A stretch of DNA of 64,000 nt from Roseiarcus sp963767245 (lineage in GTDB: Bacteria > Pseudomonadota > Alphaproteobacteria > Rhizobiales > Beijerinckiaceae), in the NCBI GenBank assembly GCA_963767245.1, contig CAVYDG010000013.1:186001-250000 (forward strand), read 5' to 3'. Of this stretch, positions 19,055 to 28,072 are shown one piece after another; position 1 is the first letter of the stretch; each line of letters starts with the position of its first letter. A model generated the notes under the pieces. That model did not search any database. It was not told where the DNA came from and saw only the letters and a program-made list of their open reading frames with translations. The position numbers and the translations under genes are program-made.

Positions 19055-19278
19055 TGGGGGCCTCGGGGCGCCGCTGCCGATCCGAGGGCATCCGCGCTGG
19101 CCACCCAATAAAGTCGATGGCCAGACGAGGCAAGCCAACAACCCTGCCGGGACGCCCGCGTGGGAAAAACGGCTTCCATGACCCTTTCCTTCCCTGTGTC
19201 GTCGTGGCGGCGTATGCTTCACATACGCGTGAACGCGCTCTTGCCGCCGCGTTCAGCAAGATCGAGAGGGAGCGAATC

Positions 19279-21210
19279 ATGCTGCTGGCGATGAACCGCC
19301 GTCTTCGGCGGACCCAGGGCGGGCTCGCGATTGCCTTTGCTCTCGCCCTGGCCATCGGGCCGGAACTCGCGGAAGCCCAGGACGCCGCAGGAACGCCGCC
19401 CGCCGCGCCGGCAGCGCCTCAAACCCCGGCGGCGCCCGGGACTACACAAGCGCCGACCGCCGAGCCCGCTGCGCCGCAATCTCCGGCCTCCCCCGCGGCT
19501 GCAGAAACGCCGACCACTCTGCCTGCGGGTCAAGCGGAGCAACCGGCGCCTGAGGCCGACCGCTTCAGCAACGAGGAACTGCGCAAGCTACTCGCGCCGA
19601 TCGCGCTCTATCCGGACGCATTGCTTGCGCAAATGTTGCCTGCGAGCGCTTATCCGCTCGAGATCATTCAGGCGCAGCGCTGGCTCGACAAGCACCCGGA
19701 CCTCGTCGCCAAGAACGACTTTTCCGGCATTGACAAGGAGAAGTGGGACCCGGCGGTCAAGGCGATGGCGCGCTTTCCCGACGTCCTCCGCAAGATGAGC
19801 CAGGACCTTCCTTCAACGACCGATCTCGGCGATGCGATCGTCAACCAGCCGCAGGATGTCGCTAGCGTCATCCAGGAATTGCGCGCGGAAGCGGAAAAGG
19901 CGGGCGCGCTCAAATCGAACGCGCAGCAGACGGTCAAGCGCGTAGGGTCGAGCGCGCCTCCATCCGGCGGCGGGGGTGGCGGCGGCGGAGGCGGGGCCGG
20001 CGTCGTCGCGCCTCAGGGCTCGGGCGAGTTCATTTCCATCCAGCCGACCGACCCCTCGATGCTCTATGTTCCCTCCTATGATCCCTACGCCGTGTTTGGC
20101 GGGGCGCCTATCGTCGCGCCGCTGCTCACCTTTGGGACCGGCGTCGCGCTTGGCGCACTGGCGACCGGAGCCTGGTGGAACTGGGGAAGCGGCGCGATCT
20201 ACCCGGGTTGGGGCGGGGCCTATGGCGGCTATGCGGGCTGGCGAGGGGGCGCGATCAACAACGGCAACATCAACGTCGGCAACAACGTCAACATTGGCAA
20301 TGGCAATCGACAGTGGAGCCCGAACGGCAATTATCGTCCTGGGCAAGGCAGCAAGCCGGGCATCGGCAATCGGCCAGGCGGGGGCGGACGCCCCGGCCGT
20401 CCGGGCGGGCCCGGCGGCGCCGGCCGTCCGGGCGGTCCTGGCCGTCCAGGCGGAATTGGAGGGCCCCGCGGCCCGGGCAAACCGGGTGGAATAGGAGGTC
20501 CCGGCAATCGACCTGGCGGCCCGGGAGGTCCGGGAAATCGACCCGGGGCAGACAACCGTCCGGGCGCCGGCGGTCCCGGCAATCGACCTGGCGCCGGCAA
20601 TCGACCTGGAGGGGGGAATCGTCCAGGCGCAGGCGGTCCCGGGCGTCCCGGAGGCGCGCGGCCGGCCACTCGTCCGGGCGGGGCCCGGCCGGGCCCCGGG
20701 CACGGCGGGCGGCCAGGCGGCGGGTATGGCGGACGGCCAGGCGGCTACGGCGGCGGCGGCTTTGGTGGCCATCGGCCGGGCGGCTACGGCGGCGGCGGCT
20801 TTGGCGGCGGCGGACGCCCGGGCGGCTTCGGCGGCGGCGGACATGGCGGCTTTGGGGGAGGCGGCGGACGCGGCGGCTTCCACAGCGGCGGGCATCGAGG
20901 CGGCGGCGGGCATCGCGGTGGCGGCGGCGGTCGCCGGCGCTCCGATTTGCGCCTCAAGCACGATATCGTCCTGCTCGGGCGGCTCGATGACGGCCTCGGC
21001 TACTATCGCTTTGTCTACAACGGCGGCCACACGACCTATGTCGGCGTGATGGCGCAGGACGTTGAGGCTGTCATGCCGAAAGCGGTGACCTACGGTCAGG
21101 ACGGTTACATGCGCGTTTCCTACAAGATGTTGGGATTGCCGTTCGAAACCTACGCCCGATGGCTCGCGACAGGAGCGCATCTGCCGAGGGTCAATCCGGT
21201 CGCGCACTGA
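19279..21210 (+). CDS. Exported DUF3300 protein with Gly/Pro/Arg repeat and C-terminal S74 chaperone domain
   Basis: 643 residues from the ATG at 19279. A signal peptide (LAIAFALALAIGPELAEAQ) is followed by an Ala/Pro-rich linker and DUF3300 (residues ~85-280: LLAPIALYPDALLAQMLPAS, then YVPSYDPYAVFG). A long low-complexity stretch of Gly, Pro, Arg and Asn follows (NINVGNNVNIGN, many GNRPGG and GRPGG units, then GYGGGGFGG units) to residue ~550. The last ~85 residues, from RSDLRLKHDIVLLGRLD through YVGVMAQDVEAVMP, match the S74 intramolecular chaperone domain known from phage tail spikes, including the Ser and Lys of the self-cleavage dyad. I infer a trimer-forming, self-processing secreted fibre-like protein; this is not established for DUF3300. 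Confidence 0.82.
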   Translation: MLLAMNRRLRRTQGGLAIAFALALAIGPELAEAQDAAGTPPAAPAAPQTPAAPGTTQAPTAEPAAPQSPASPAAAETPTTLPAGQAEQPAPEADRFSNEELRKLLAPIALYPDALLAQMLPASAYPLEIIQAQRWLDKHPDLVAKNDFSGIDKEKWDPAVKAMARFPDVLRKMSQDLPSTTDLGDAIVNQPQDVASVIQELRAEAEKAGALKSNAQQTVKRVGSSAPPSGGGGGGGGGGAGVVAPQGSGEFISIQPTDPSMLYVPSYDPYAVFGGAPIVAPLLTFGTGVALGALATGAWWNWGSGAIYPGWGGAYGGYAGWRGGAINNGNINVGNNVNIGNGNRQWSPNGNYRPGQGSKPGIGNRPGGGGRPGRPGGPGGAGRPGGPGRPGGIGGPRGPGKPGGIGGPGNRPGGPGGPGNRPGADNRPGAGGPGNRPGAGNRPGGGNRPGAGGPGRPGGARPATRPGGARPGPGHGGRPGGGYGGRPGGYGGGGFGGHRPGGYGGGGFGGGGRPGGFGGGGHGGFGGGGGRGGFHSGGHRGGGGHRGGGGGRRRSDLRLKHDIVLLGRLDDGLGYYRFVYNGGHTTYVGVMAQDVEAVMPKAVTYGQDGYMRVSYKMLGLPFETYARWLATGAHLPRVNPVAH

Positions 21211-21401
21211 AAAGGGGATTCGCCGCGGGCGCCACTTTCTGATCGTTCCTGCCGGCTGTATGCTGCGGCCAAACGATGCGTGCAGCCCCCTCCGCCGGCG
21301 GAACCTTCACCATCGACGGCTCCGGCGACGGGGAGGCGACATCTGACCCCGCGCCCCGTGCGCCGGGCGGCTAGCGTCGGCAGGTTTCCAGGGATGAAGC
21401 G

Positions 21402-22377
21402 ATGCCAGCAAGCCCGTGGACCACATTCGCAGATCCCTTCGAACACGCCTTCACGATCTCAATTCCCGCCGGCTGGCGCGTCACCGGCGGGCTGCTGCGC
21501 CACAGTCCGATCGATGTGAACATCTGCATGCGCCTCGTCTCGCCCGACATGGGCACGCTCATCATTCTCGGCGATCCTCGGATGGGGATGTTTCTGACGC
21601 CCCAGCCCGCGCTCCTCGGTTGGCTGAGCCCGACGCCGGGCTCAATTCCACAGCGCCCCTATCTCTCGGGCGGCGACTACGCCCGCGCCTATGTGCTCGA
21701 GACGATCGCCAAAGACCTCGAGGCTGTGGCGCTCATCGGCCAAAAGCCGCGTCCCGATCTCGCCCAGGGGCCGCATACCCGGTTGAACCCGATGGCGCGT
21801 CATGACGGCGGCCAAGCGACCTTCACCTGTCAGCGGGGGGGCGAAGCAGCGGTCGGCTTCATCGGCGCAGACACTTACATCTATGGCTGGCCGATGCAGG
21901 GCGGCGTTCTGTGGGGCGTCGGCCTGCTCGCGGGCTTCGTCGCGCCGCCGGAGCGCGTTGCAGCGGCGACCGAGATCCTCGTGCAAAGCGCGACGAGCAC
22001 GCGGATCGATACGACCTGGAGCGCACGCCAGAAGGAGCTTACGGATGCTTACGCTCGGGGCGTTCTCGAATTGGGCGGGGCGATGCGCGCAGCCGCCCAG
22101 GAGAGCGTGGACCGCACGACGCGTATCATCGACGGGATCGGACGCGCTCAGCGCGAGAGCTTCGCCAGGACGCAAGTCGAACACGATGCACAGCAACAAC
22201 AAATGGACGAGATCATCACCGGCTATAGCGACTATCTCGATTCCGCTGGCAACCATTTACAAGCTCGACAACACCAAGGCGTATCACTACGCCGACGGCT
22301 TGGGTGGAACGTCTTCGGCGAATAATCCCGGCGCACCGGGCCTCAACTGGGAACCGCTCAAGAGGAAGTCGTCGTAG
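21402..22377 (+). CDS. Uncharacterised protein, C-terminus shifted by one base
   Basis: The N-terminal ~210 residues (MPASPWTTFADPFEHAFTI, IPAGWRVTGGLLRHS) look like a compact globular domain; then comes a helical part rich in Gln (ARTQVEHDAQQQQMDEII). No signal peptide is visible. In the listed frame the protein ends at 22325, but the neighbouring frame carries YKLDNTKAYHYADGLGG and APGLNWEPLK and stops at 22377, which looks like the natural C-terminus. Removing one T from the CATTTAC at 22254-22260 joins GNH to YKLDN and gives 324 residues. I do not recognise a named family. Convergent with clpA. Confidence 0.65.
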
Positions 22378-22393
22378 AATCCTCCATACCGGT

Positions 22394-24802
22394 TTACGGC
22401 TCCCCCGGCGCGGGCTCCTTGTCGGCGGGCTCCACCCGCTTGCGCGAACGGCGCGCGCCGGCGGCGACGATGAGATCACGCTCGAGTCGCGGCTGGGCCG
22501 GCCCTTCCGGGTAGACGAAGCCTAGCTTCTTTACGCCCGTCTCGTCGGCCGTGACCACCACCTTGACCACGCCGCCGCTCTTCAACCGTCCAAACAGGAC
22601 TTCGTCGGCAAGCGGGGTCTTGATCTGGGTCTGGATCACTCGCGCCATCGGGCGCGCGCCCATCGCCTCATCATAGCCGTTCTTGACCAGCCACTCGCGC
22701 GCTTCGTCGGTCAATTCGATCGTGACGTTGCGGTCGCTGAGCTGAGCCTCGAGCTGGAGGATGAACTTGTCCACGACCCGGGCGATGACCAACTCCGGCA
22801 GACGCGAGAACGGCACGATAGCGTCGAGCCGGTTGCGGAACTCGGGCGCAAACAGGCGGTCGATCGCCTCGCGGTCGTCGCCCTCGCGCTTCGACTTGTG
22901 GAAGCCGAAGGCGGCGCTGGCGAGATCCCGCGCCCCCGCATTGGTGGTCATGATCATGATGACGTTGCGAAAGTCGATGGCCTTGCCCGAGTGGTCGGTC
23001 AGCTTGCCGTGGTCCATGATCTGCAGAAGGATGTTGAACAGATCGGGATGGGCCTTCTCGATCTCGTCCAGAAGCAGAACCGAGTGGGGATGCTGATCGA
23101 TGGCGTCGGTCAACAGGCCGCCTTGATCGAAGCCGACGTAGCCGGGCGGCGCTCCGATCAGGCGCGAGACCGTATGGCGCTCCATATATTCCGACATGTC
23201 GAATCGGATCAGCTCCAGCCCGAGGCTGAGCGAGAGCTGGCGCGCGGCCTCGGTCTTGCCGACGCCGGTCGGGCCGGAGAACAGGTAGCAGCCGATCGGC
23301 TTCTCCGCGTCGCGCAAGCCGGCGCGGGCGAGCTTGATCGCCGAGGCCAGCGCCGCGACCGCCTCGTCCTGGCCATAGACGGCGCGCTTCAGGGTCTCCT
23401 CGAGATGCTGGAGCACCTCGGTGTCGTCCTTCGACACCGACTTCGGCGGGATGCGCGCCATCGAGGCGACGGTCGCCTCGATCTCCTTGACCCCGATCGT
23501 CTTCTTGCGCTTGGGCTCCGGCACCAGCATCTGCGAGGCGCCCGTCTCGTCGATCACGTCGATCGCCTTGTCGGGCAGCTTGCGGTCATGGATGTAGCGC
23601 GACGACAGTTCAACCGCCGCCTTCACCGCTTCGCCCGTATAGCGCAGCTTGTGGAACTCCTCGAAATAGGGCTTGAGGCCCTTGAGGATCTCGATCGCGT
23701 CGGCAACGCTGGGCTCCTTGACGTCGATCTTCTGGAACCGGCGGACGAGCGCCCTGTCCTTCTCGAAGTACTGCCGGTATTCCTTGTAAGTGGTTGAGCC
23801 GATGCAGCGAAGGGTCCCCTGCGCCAGCGCAGGCTTGAGCAGGTTCGAGGCATCCATGGCGCCCCCCGAGGTGGCGCCGGCGCCGATGACGGTGTGGATT
23901 TCGTCGATGAAGAGAATCGCGTCCTTGTGCTGCTCGATCTCCTTCATCACCTGCTTCAGGCGCTCCTCGAAGTCGCCGCGATAGCGGGTGCCGGCGAGAA
24001 GCGCGCCCATGTCCAGCGCGAACACGGTCGATTCGGCGAGCACCTCGGGCACGTCCGAGTTGACGATCTTGCGCGCCAAGCCCTCGGCGATCGCCGTCTT
24101 GCCCACGCCTGGGTCGCCGACCAGAAGAGGATTGTTCTTCTGCCGGCGGCACAGCACCTGGATGGTGCGCTGGACCTCGGCCTCGCGGCCGATGAGCGGA
24201 TCGATGCGCCCCTCTCGCGCCTTCCGATTGAGGTTGACGCAATATGCTTCCAAGGCGCCTTCCTTTTTCTTTGAATCCGAGTTGTCCTTCGACTCCTTGG
24301 AATCGCGCGATTCATGCTCTTCATCGGTCCCGCGCGGCAGGCGCGAGGGATCCGCGTGGCCCGGACGCTTGGCGATGCCGTGACTGATGTAGTTGACCGC
24401 GTCGTAGCGGGTCATGTCCTGCTCCTGCAGGAAATATGCCGCGTGCGTCTCGCGCTCGGCGAAGATCGCGACCAGCACATTGGCGCCGGTCACTTCCTCG
24501 CGGCCCGACGACTGGACGTGGAACGCCGCCCGCTGCACCACGCGCTGGAAGCCGTTTGTCGCCTTGGCCTCCTCCTGACTGTCGACGACGAGGTTTTCGA
24601 GCTCCGTATCGAGATAATGGACGACGGTCTTGCGCAGCCCGTCGAGGTCGACGCCGCAGGCCCTCAGCACCGCCGCCGCGTCGACGTCGTCGATCAGTGC
24701 CAGCAAGAGATGCTCGAGCGTCGCATATTCGTGACGGCGCTCGTTGGCGAGCGATAGCGCCCGACGGAGGGTCTTTTCTAGCGCGCGGGAGAAAATCGGC
24801 AT
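22394..24802 (-). CDS. clpA: ATP-dependent Clp protease ATP-binding subunit ClpA
   Basis: 802 residues. The N-terminal Clp repeat domain (MPIFSRALEKTLRRALSLAN, ATLEHLLLALIDD) is followed by two AAA+ modules: Walker A GDPGVGKTAIAEGLA and Walker B AILFIDEIHTVIGAG in the first, GPTGVGKTEAARQLS and LLLDEIEKAHPDLFNILLQI in the second. ClpA unfolds substrates for the ClpP protease. A charged insert near residue 160-180 (SRDSKESKDNSDSKKKEG) is typical of alphaproteobacterial ClpA. The C-terminal tail is extended and charged. It lies 10 bases after clpS, whose product steers ClpA to N-degron substrates. Confidence 0.97.
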   Translation of the reverse strand: MPIFSRALEKTLRRALSLANERRHEYATLEHLLLALIDDVDAAAVLRACGVDLDGLRKTVVHYLDTELENLVVDSQEEAKATNGFQRVVQRAAFHVQSSGREEVTGANVLVAIFAERETHAAYFLQEQDMTRYDAVNYISHGIAKRPGHADPSRLPRGTDEEHESRDSKESKDNSDSKKKEGALEAYCVNLNRKAREGRIDPLIGREAEVQRTIQVLCRRQKNNPLLVGDPGVGKTAIAEGLARKIVNSDVPEVLAESTVFALDMGALLAGTRYRGDFEERLKQVMKEIEQHKDAILFIDEIHTVIGAGATSGGAMDASNLLKPALAQGTLRCIGSTTYKEYRQYFEKDRALVRRFQKIDVKEPSVADAIEILKGLKPYFEEFHKLRYTGEAVKAAVELSSRYIHDRKLPDKAIDVIDETGASQMLVPEPKRKKTIGVKEIEATVASMARIPPKSVSKDDTEVLQHLEETLKRAVYGQDEAVAALASAIKLARAGLRDAEKPIGCYLFSGPTGVGKTEAARQLSLSLGLELIRFDMSEYMERHTVSRLIGAPPGYVGFDQGGLLTDAIDQHPHSVLLLDEIEKAHPDLFNILLQIMDHGKLTDHSGKAIDFRNVIMIMTTNAGARDLASAAFGFHKSKREGDDREAIDRLFAPEFRNRLDAIVPFSRLPELVIARVVDKFILQLEAQLSDRNVTIELTDEAREWLVKNGYDEAMGARPMARVIQTQIKTPLADEVLFGRLKSGGVVKVVVTADETGVKKLGFVYPEGPAQPRLERDLIVAAGARRSRKRVEPADKEPAPGEP

Positions 24803-24812
24803 CGGGCGCCTT

Positions 24813-25147
24813 TCACTTCTTTTCCATGATGCATTGAAGGGGGTGCTGATTCTTACGCGCGTGGTCCATCACCTGAGACACTTTGGTCTCCGCGATCTCG
24901 TAGGTGTAGACGCCGCATTCGCCGACGCCGTTGTGGTGCACCTGGAGCATGATCTGCGTTGCCTCTTGGGCGTCCTTGTTGAAGAACGCCTGCAGAATTG
25001 AAATCACGAATTCCATCGGCGTATAGTCGTCGTTGAGCAACAGCACGCGATACATATTCGGGCGCTTGGTCTGCGTCCGGGTGCGCGTGATCACCGCCGC
25101 GCCGGCGCCGGGCGTTTCCCCCCTCTCTTGGTTTCGCGCGACGCCAT
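24813..25147 (-). CDS. clpS: ClpS adaptor protein (start region possibly frameshifted)
   Basis: The conserved core is YRVLLLNDDYTPMEFVISIL, AFFNKDAQEATQIML, VHHNGVGECGVYTYEIAE and KVSQVMDHARKNQHPLQC, giving substrate-pocket Asn-Asp-Asp and the His that binds N-terminal residues. ClpS delivers N-end-rule substrates to ClpA. In frame, no ATG exists before the TRTRTQTKRPNMYR segment; a GTG (ITRTRT preceded by GTG) would be usable. An ATG at 25147 lies in another frame and would join perfectly if the G6 tract (C6 at 25118-25123) had seven G: MASRETKRGGETPGAGAAVITR. I therefore suspect one missing base; the alternative is a GTG start near 25089. Confidence 0.85.
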
Positions 25148-25547
25148 CGACCGCGCCGGCGTCAGCGCCGAGGTCGCGCCGAAGCCCGGATAGAACCAGC
25201 GCGCCAGCCGAGCCATTCCCGCTCGCAGCCGAACGACCAACGGATTTGAGGCGGCAGCCACGGAAAGACCCCGATTGATGCCGATTGGGCCTGAACACAC
25301 ATTTTTACGCGCACACGAAACTTACGCAACTCAATCTATGTACGACACGCCGCCAGCGCCAGATGTCGTCGCCGAATGGCAGCATTGCCAATTTGTCCGT
25401 CACGCGCAAGACCCTCGCCGGTGGAACAGCGAGAAGCCGCATCCGCGCGCTCTTCGAGCTGCGTCGCACCTCGATTCGCACGGCGTTGCTTGCGCCTTGC
25501 GCCGGAAACGCGGCGATGATGAGAATCGTTCAAGAAGGACTGAAAAT
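25148..25547. other. Intergenic region between clpS and the phasin terminator
   Basis: Two overlapping plus-strand open frames cross it, but both are rich in Arg/Ala with no family resemblance and I do not call them genes. The part at 25290-25345 is AT-richer and is the likely clpS promoter region (minus strand). Confidence 0.45.
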
Positions 25548-25576
25548 AAAAAAGCCGGCGCTTGGAAGGCGCCGGC
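25548..25576 (-). terminator. Rho-independent terminator of the phasin gene
   Basis: Read on the minus strand: GCCGGCGC, a 7-base loop, GCGCCGGC, then six T. The 8-bp GC stem with a T tract lies about 55 bases after the phasin stop and is the clearest intrinsic terminator in the window. Confidence 0.85.
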
Positions 25577-25630
25577 GTCGGCTCGATGCGATTGTTTTCG
25601 CCGCGCTAGCGGCGACACTGGGTCGCCCGA

Positions 25631-25972
25631 TTACTTCTGGATATGGGCGTAGGCCGTGGTGACCGGCTTCAGCGCGTCAGAGGCGACTCGGGTGTAGAGC
25701 TCCGAGACCTTGGTCGCCTGAGCGACAAAGCCCTCGTAGGCCTGCTTGGCGAATTCGGTCTGAATCTGGACTGCCGTTTCAACGCTGCGGGCGCCGAGAA
25801 GCTTCTCGAACATCGCAGTGCTGGCGGCGAACGCCTTCTTCGAATAGTCGGTCAACTCGCTGGCGATATCCTGCAGGCCCTTCGACAGGGTGGTCGAGGC
25901 GGCGGTGAAGGCTTCGAGCTGCTCCTTGGAGAACTTCTGGAACTCGTCGAAGGTCGGGGTCGTGGCGGTCAT
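25631..25972 (-). CDS. phaP: Phasin family protein
   Basis: 113 residues, no Cys, almost entirely helical and amphipathic. FDEFQKFSKEQLEAFTAAST, FAASTAMFEKLLGARSVETA and VQIQTEFAKQAYEGFVAQATK match the phasin domain (PF09361). Phasins coat polyhydroxyalkanoate granules. The ATG at 25972 has AAGAGGATC upstream; longer frames would add promoter DNA. It is a single-gene unit: a strong terminator follows and a PhaR-like operator/promoter precedes it. PHA synthase genes are not in the window. Confidence 0.9.
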   Translation of the reverse strand: MTATTPTFDEFQKFSKEQLEAFTAASTTLSKGLQDIASELTDYSKKAFAASTAMFEKLLGARSVETAVQIQTEFAKQAYEGFVAQATKVSELYTRVASDALKPVTTAYAHIQK

Positions 25973-26044
25973 GGCTGATCCTCTTCTGTTGGCGTCGATT
26001 TCGCTCCTCCGCGGTGGATGTGGGAGGCGAACTCTCGATGGGGC

Positions 26045-26096
26045 CAATATGTGCAGTGCACAATAAAAGTCAAGGCTGTTTTATTGCATTGCAGCA
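26045..26096 (-). promoter_or_regulatory. Phasin promoter with two PhaR-like operator sites
   Basis: On the minus strand a -35 TTGACT (26073-26068) is followed after 16-17 bases by CATATT/ATATTG as -10. Two copies of a TGC-N3-GCA-type element flank and fill it: TGCAGTGCACAA at 26052-26063 inside the spacer and TGCATTGCAGCA at 26085-26096 just upstream of -35. Centres are 33 bases apart, about three helical turns. Both match the PhaR recognition pattern TGCRNYGCASMA as I remember it from Bradyrhizobium. Repression of phasin by PhaR in the absence of polymer is established in related bacteria. Confidence 0.7.
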
Positions 26097-26389
26097 TTAT
26101 TTCGCCCGCAATGGTTTCAGCTACCAGGAAGCGGGCTAAACAAAGTCCACAGAACTAACTTGATTACAATCAATTACGGCGTAACATTTAACTGACACTT
26201 CATCGCATCAAGACGCCCGCCTCAAGCGCGGGGCAGCGATTCCAACCGCTTGCCGAGGATGGCTTTGTCTGCGCGCCGTTCCGTTAACCGCGGCGTAACC
26301 GCGCCGACATATCGTTCACGACCGTGTGAGTTGCGCAACGGTCGAGCGGGTTGGCCTCAGCCGTTGGTGAAGTCGAATAGGGCGCGTTC
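26097..26389. other. Intergenic region between phasin promoter and carboxypeptidase gene
   Basis: About 290 bases without a gene. The left half is AT-rich (TTGATTACAATCAATTACGGCG contains a short TTGATT/AATCAA inverted repeat). Promoters of the carboxypeptidase gene probably lie here; none is clear enough to mark. Confidence 0.4.
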
Positions 26390-28051
26390 ATGGCGTTGCG
26401 TAATGGCTGCTCTCGAATCGGCTGGCTTGCCCGTCTCGCGACGGCGGCCTTGATCTCCGGTTCTGCCCTTCTCGCCGCAGGCGGGCCCGCGGCCGCCCAT
26501 CATTATCGCCACGCTCGTTATTACCCGCGCGTGGCCCATGCGTACCCGCACACCGCGCATCATGCCATCCATTACGCACGCTACGCGGCTCGCTGGCGGG
26601 TCCATTCGGTCCGCCAGGCGGGCGCCGCGATTCCCACTTCGCCCGCCTTTTCGGCGATCGTCGTCGACGCCAATAGCGGCCAGACGCTCTATTCGGCGGA
26701 CGAGAACGGACTGCGCCATCCGGCCTCGATCACCAAGGTGATGACGCTCTACCTCCTGTTCGAAAAGCTCGAGCGCGGCGAGATGACGCTCCATACCGAG
26801 ATACCGATCTCCCAACACGCGGCGGCGCAACAGCCCTCGAAACTCGGCCTTAGGCCCGGCGACTCGATCGAGGTCGAGGACGCGATCAAGGCGGTCGTGA
26901 CCCGTTCCGCGAACGACGTAGCGGTCGCGATCTCCGAGGCCGTCGGCCAGACAGAAGACAATTTCGCCGACATGATGACGCGCAAGGCCCACGAGCTCGG
27001 CATGTCGAACACGCTCTACCGCAATGCTTCAGGACTCCCCAACAACGAGCAGGTGACCACAGCGCACGACCTCACCATCCTCGGGCGTGCAGTCGAGGAA
27101 CGGTTTCCCCGCTACTTCCATTACTTCTCGACCGCCGAGTTCCAATATGATGGCGAGGTCATCGGCAACCACAACCATCTCCTCGGACGAGTCGACGGCG
27201 TCGATGGAATCAAGACCGGCTACACCCAGGCATCCGGCTTCAATCTCCTGACCTCGGTCCATCGCGACGGACGGTCGCTGATTGCTGTCGTCATGGGCGG
27301 CCGCAGCGCCGCGGGGCGCGACAGGATCATGGAAAATCTGATCGGCGACCACCTCGCCGAGGCTTCCACCGCCCGCACCGCGACCATGATCGCCGCCGCT
27401 ACGCCGGCCGCAGCGGCTGAGCCGAGCGACGAGCCGGCCGCGGCGCCGCCAGTGGGCGCGCGTCCCGCCGGTGTCGCCGAGGGCAGGATTCAACGCGCTT
27501 CCGCGACGAGCGCCGAGAATGCAGCCGGAGAAGGCGACGATGGGGCGGGAGACGAGGAGATTCCGGCCCAGCAGCCAATGCTGAAAGCGCCCGCCGCCGC
27601 CCCGCACGCCGCGCAGCCAACGGCCGCCGATCTCGGTTTGCTCAAAAGTCCTGCCCGCGCCAAGCCGTCAGCGAAAACTCAGGCCCGGCTGGCGGCGGCG
27701 AGCGCGCTGGTCATGCCGCCGCTTGGACGGCCGAGCCCTGCCGAAGACCGGCGCCGTTCGGCGCAGGCTTCCCAGCAGGTCGAGGCCAACGGCGGTCCCG
27801 CGGCACACGGAAGCTGGATGATCCAGGTCGGCGCCGCCGACGATCCCGCCAAGGCCAACGCCCTTTTGTCCCGCGCCCGCGAACGCAACCCCTCGACCCT
27901 GGCCTCCGCCAAGCCGGTCACGGAAAAGGTGCGCAAAGGCGACGCCACCCTCTATCGCGCGCGTTTCGCCGGCCTCAACTCAGCTTCGGCAGAGGCGGCG
28001 TGCCGTTCGCTCAAGCGCAATGGATTTTCCTGCTTCACCGCCCACGACTGA
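26390..28051 (+). CDS. D-alanyl-D-alanine carboxypeptidase with C-terminal SPOR domain
   Basis: 553 residues. A signal segment (LARLATAALISGSALLAAG) precedes a His/Tyr/Arg-rich linker and a peptidase S11 domain: SxxK in HPASITKVMTLY, SxN in VTRSANDVAV, and KTG in GVDGIKTGYTQASG. It trims the terminal D-Ala of peptidoglycan pentapeptides in the periplasm. A long Ala/Pro-rich linker (~330-460) leads to a SPOR domain in the last ~75 residues (GSWMIQVGAADDPAKANALL, then YRARFAGLNSASAEAACRSL), which binds denuded septal glycan. Such fusions are common in Rhizobiales. Start ATG at 26390. All catalytic motifs are intact. Confidence 0.93.
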   Translation: MALRNGCSRIGWLARLATAALISGSALLAAGGPAAAHHYRHARYYPRVAHAYPHTAHHAIHYARYAARWRVHSVRQAGAAIPTSPAFSAIVVDANSGQTLYSADENGLRHPASITKVMTLYLLFEKLERGEMTLHTEIPISQHAAAQQPSKLGLRPGDSIEVEDAIKAVVTRSANDVAVAISEAVGQTEDNFADMMTRKAHELGMSNTLYRNASGLPNNEQVTTAHDLTILGRAVEERFPRYFHYFSTAEFQYDGEVIGNHNHLLGRVDGVDGIKTGYTQASGFNLLTSVHRDGRSLIAVVMGGRSAAGRDRIMENLIGDHLAEASTARTATMIAAATPAAAAEPSDEPAAAPPVGARPAGVAEGRIQRASATSAENAAGEGDDGAGDEEIPAQQPMLKAPAAAPHAAQPTAADLGLLKSPARAKPSAKTQARLAAASALVMPPLGRPSPAEDRRRSAQASQQVEANGGPAAHGSWMIQVGAADDPAKANALLSRARERNPSTLASAKPVTEKVRKGDATLYRARFAGLNSASAEAACRSLKRNGFSCFTAHD

Positions 28052-28072
28052 CGCGTATTCTTGCGGAGCCGC

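Noticed and set aside
20331..20990. Possible CRISPR-like array or coding minisatellite in the Gly/Pro/Arg region
   Set aside because: The repeats are short, degenerate and in frame; they encode GNRPGG-type units, with no fixed spacer length.
25275..25662. Two overlapping ~125-codon plus-strand frames between clpS and phasin
   Set aside because: No conserved features, and they run through the phasin terminator and into the antisense of its 3' end.
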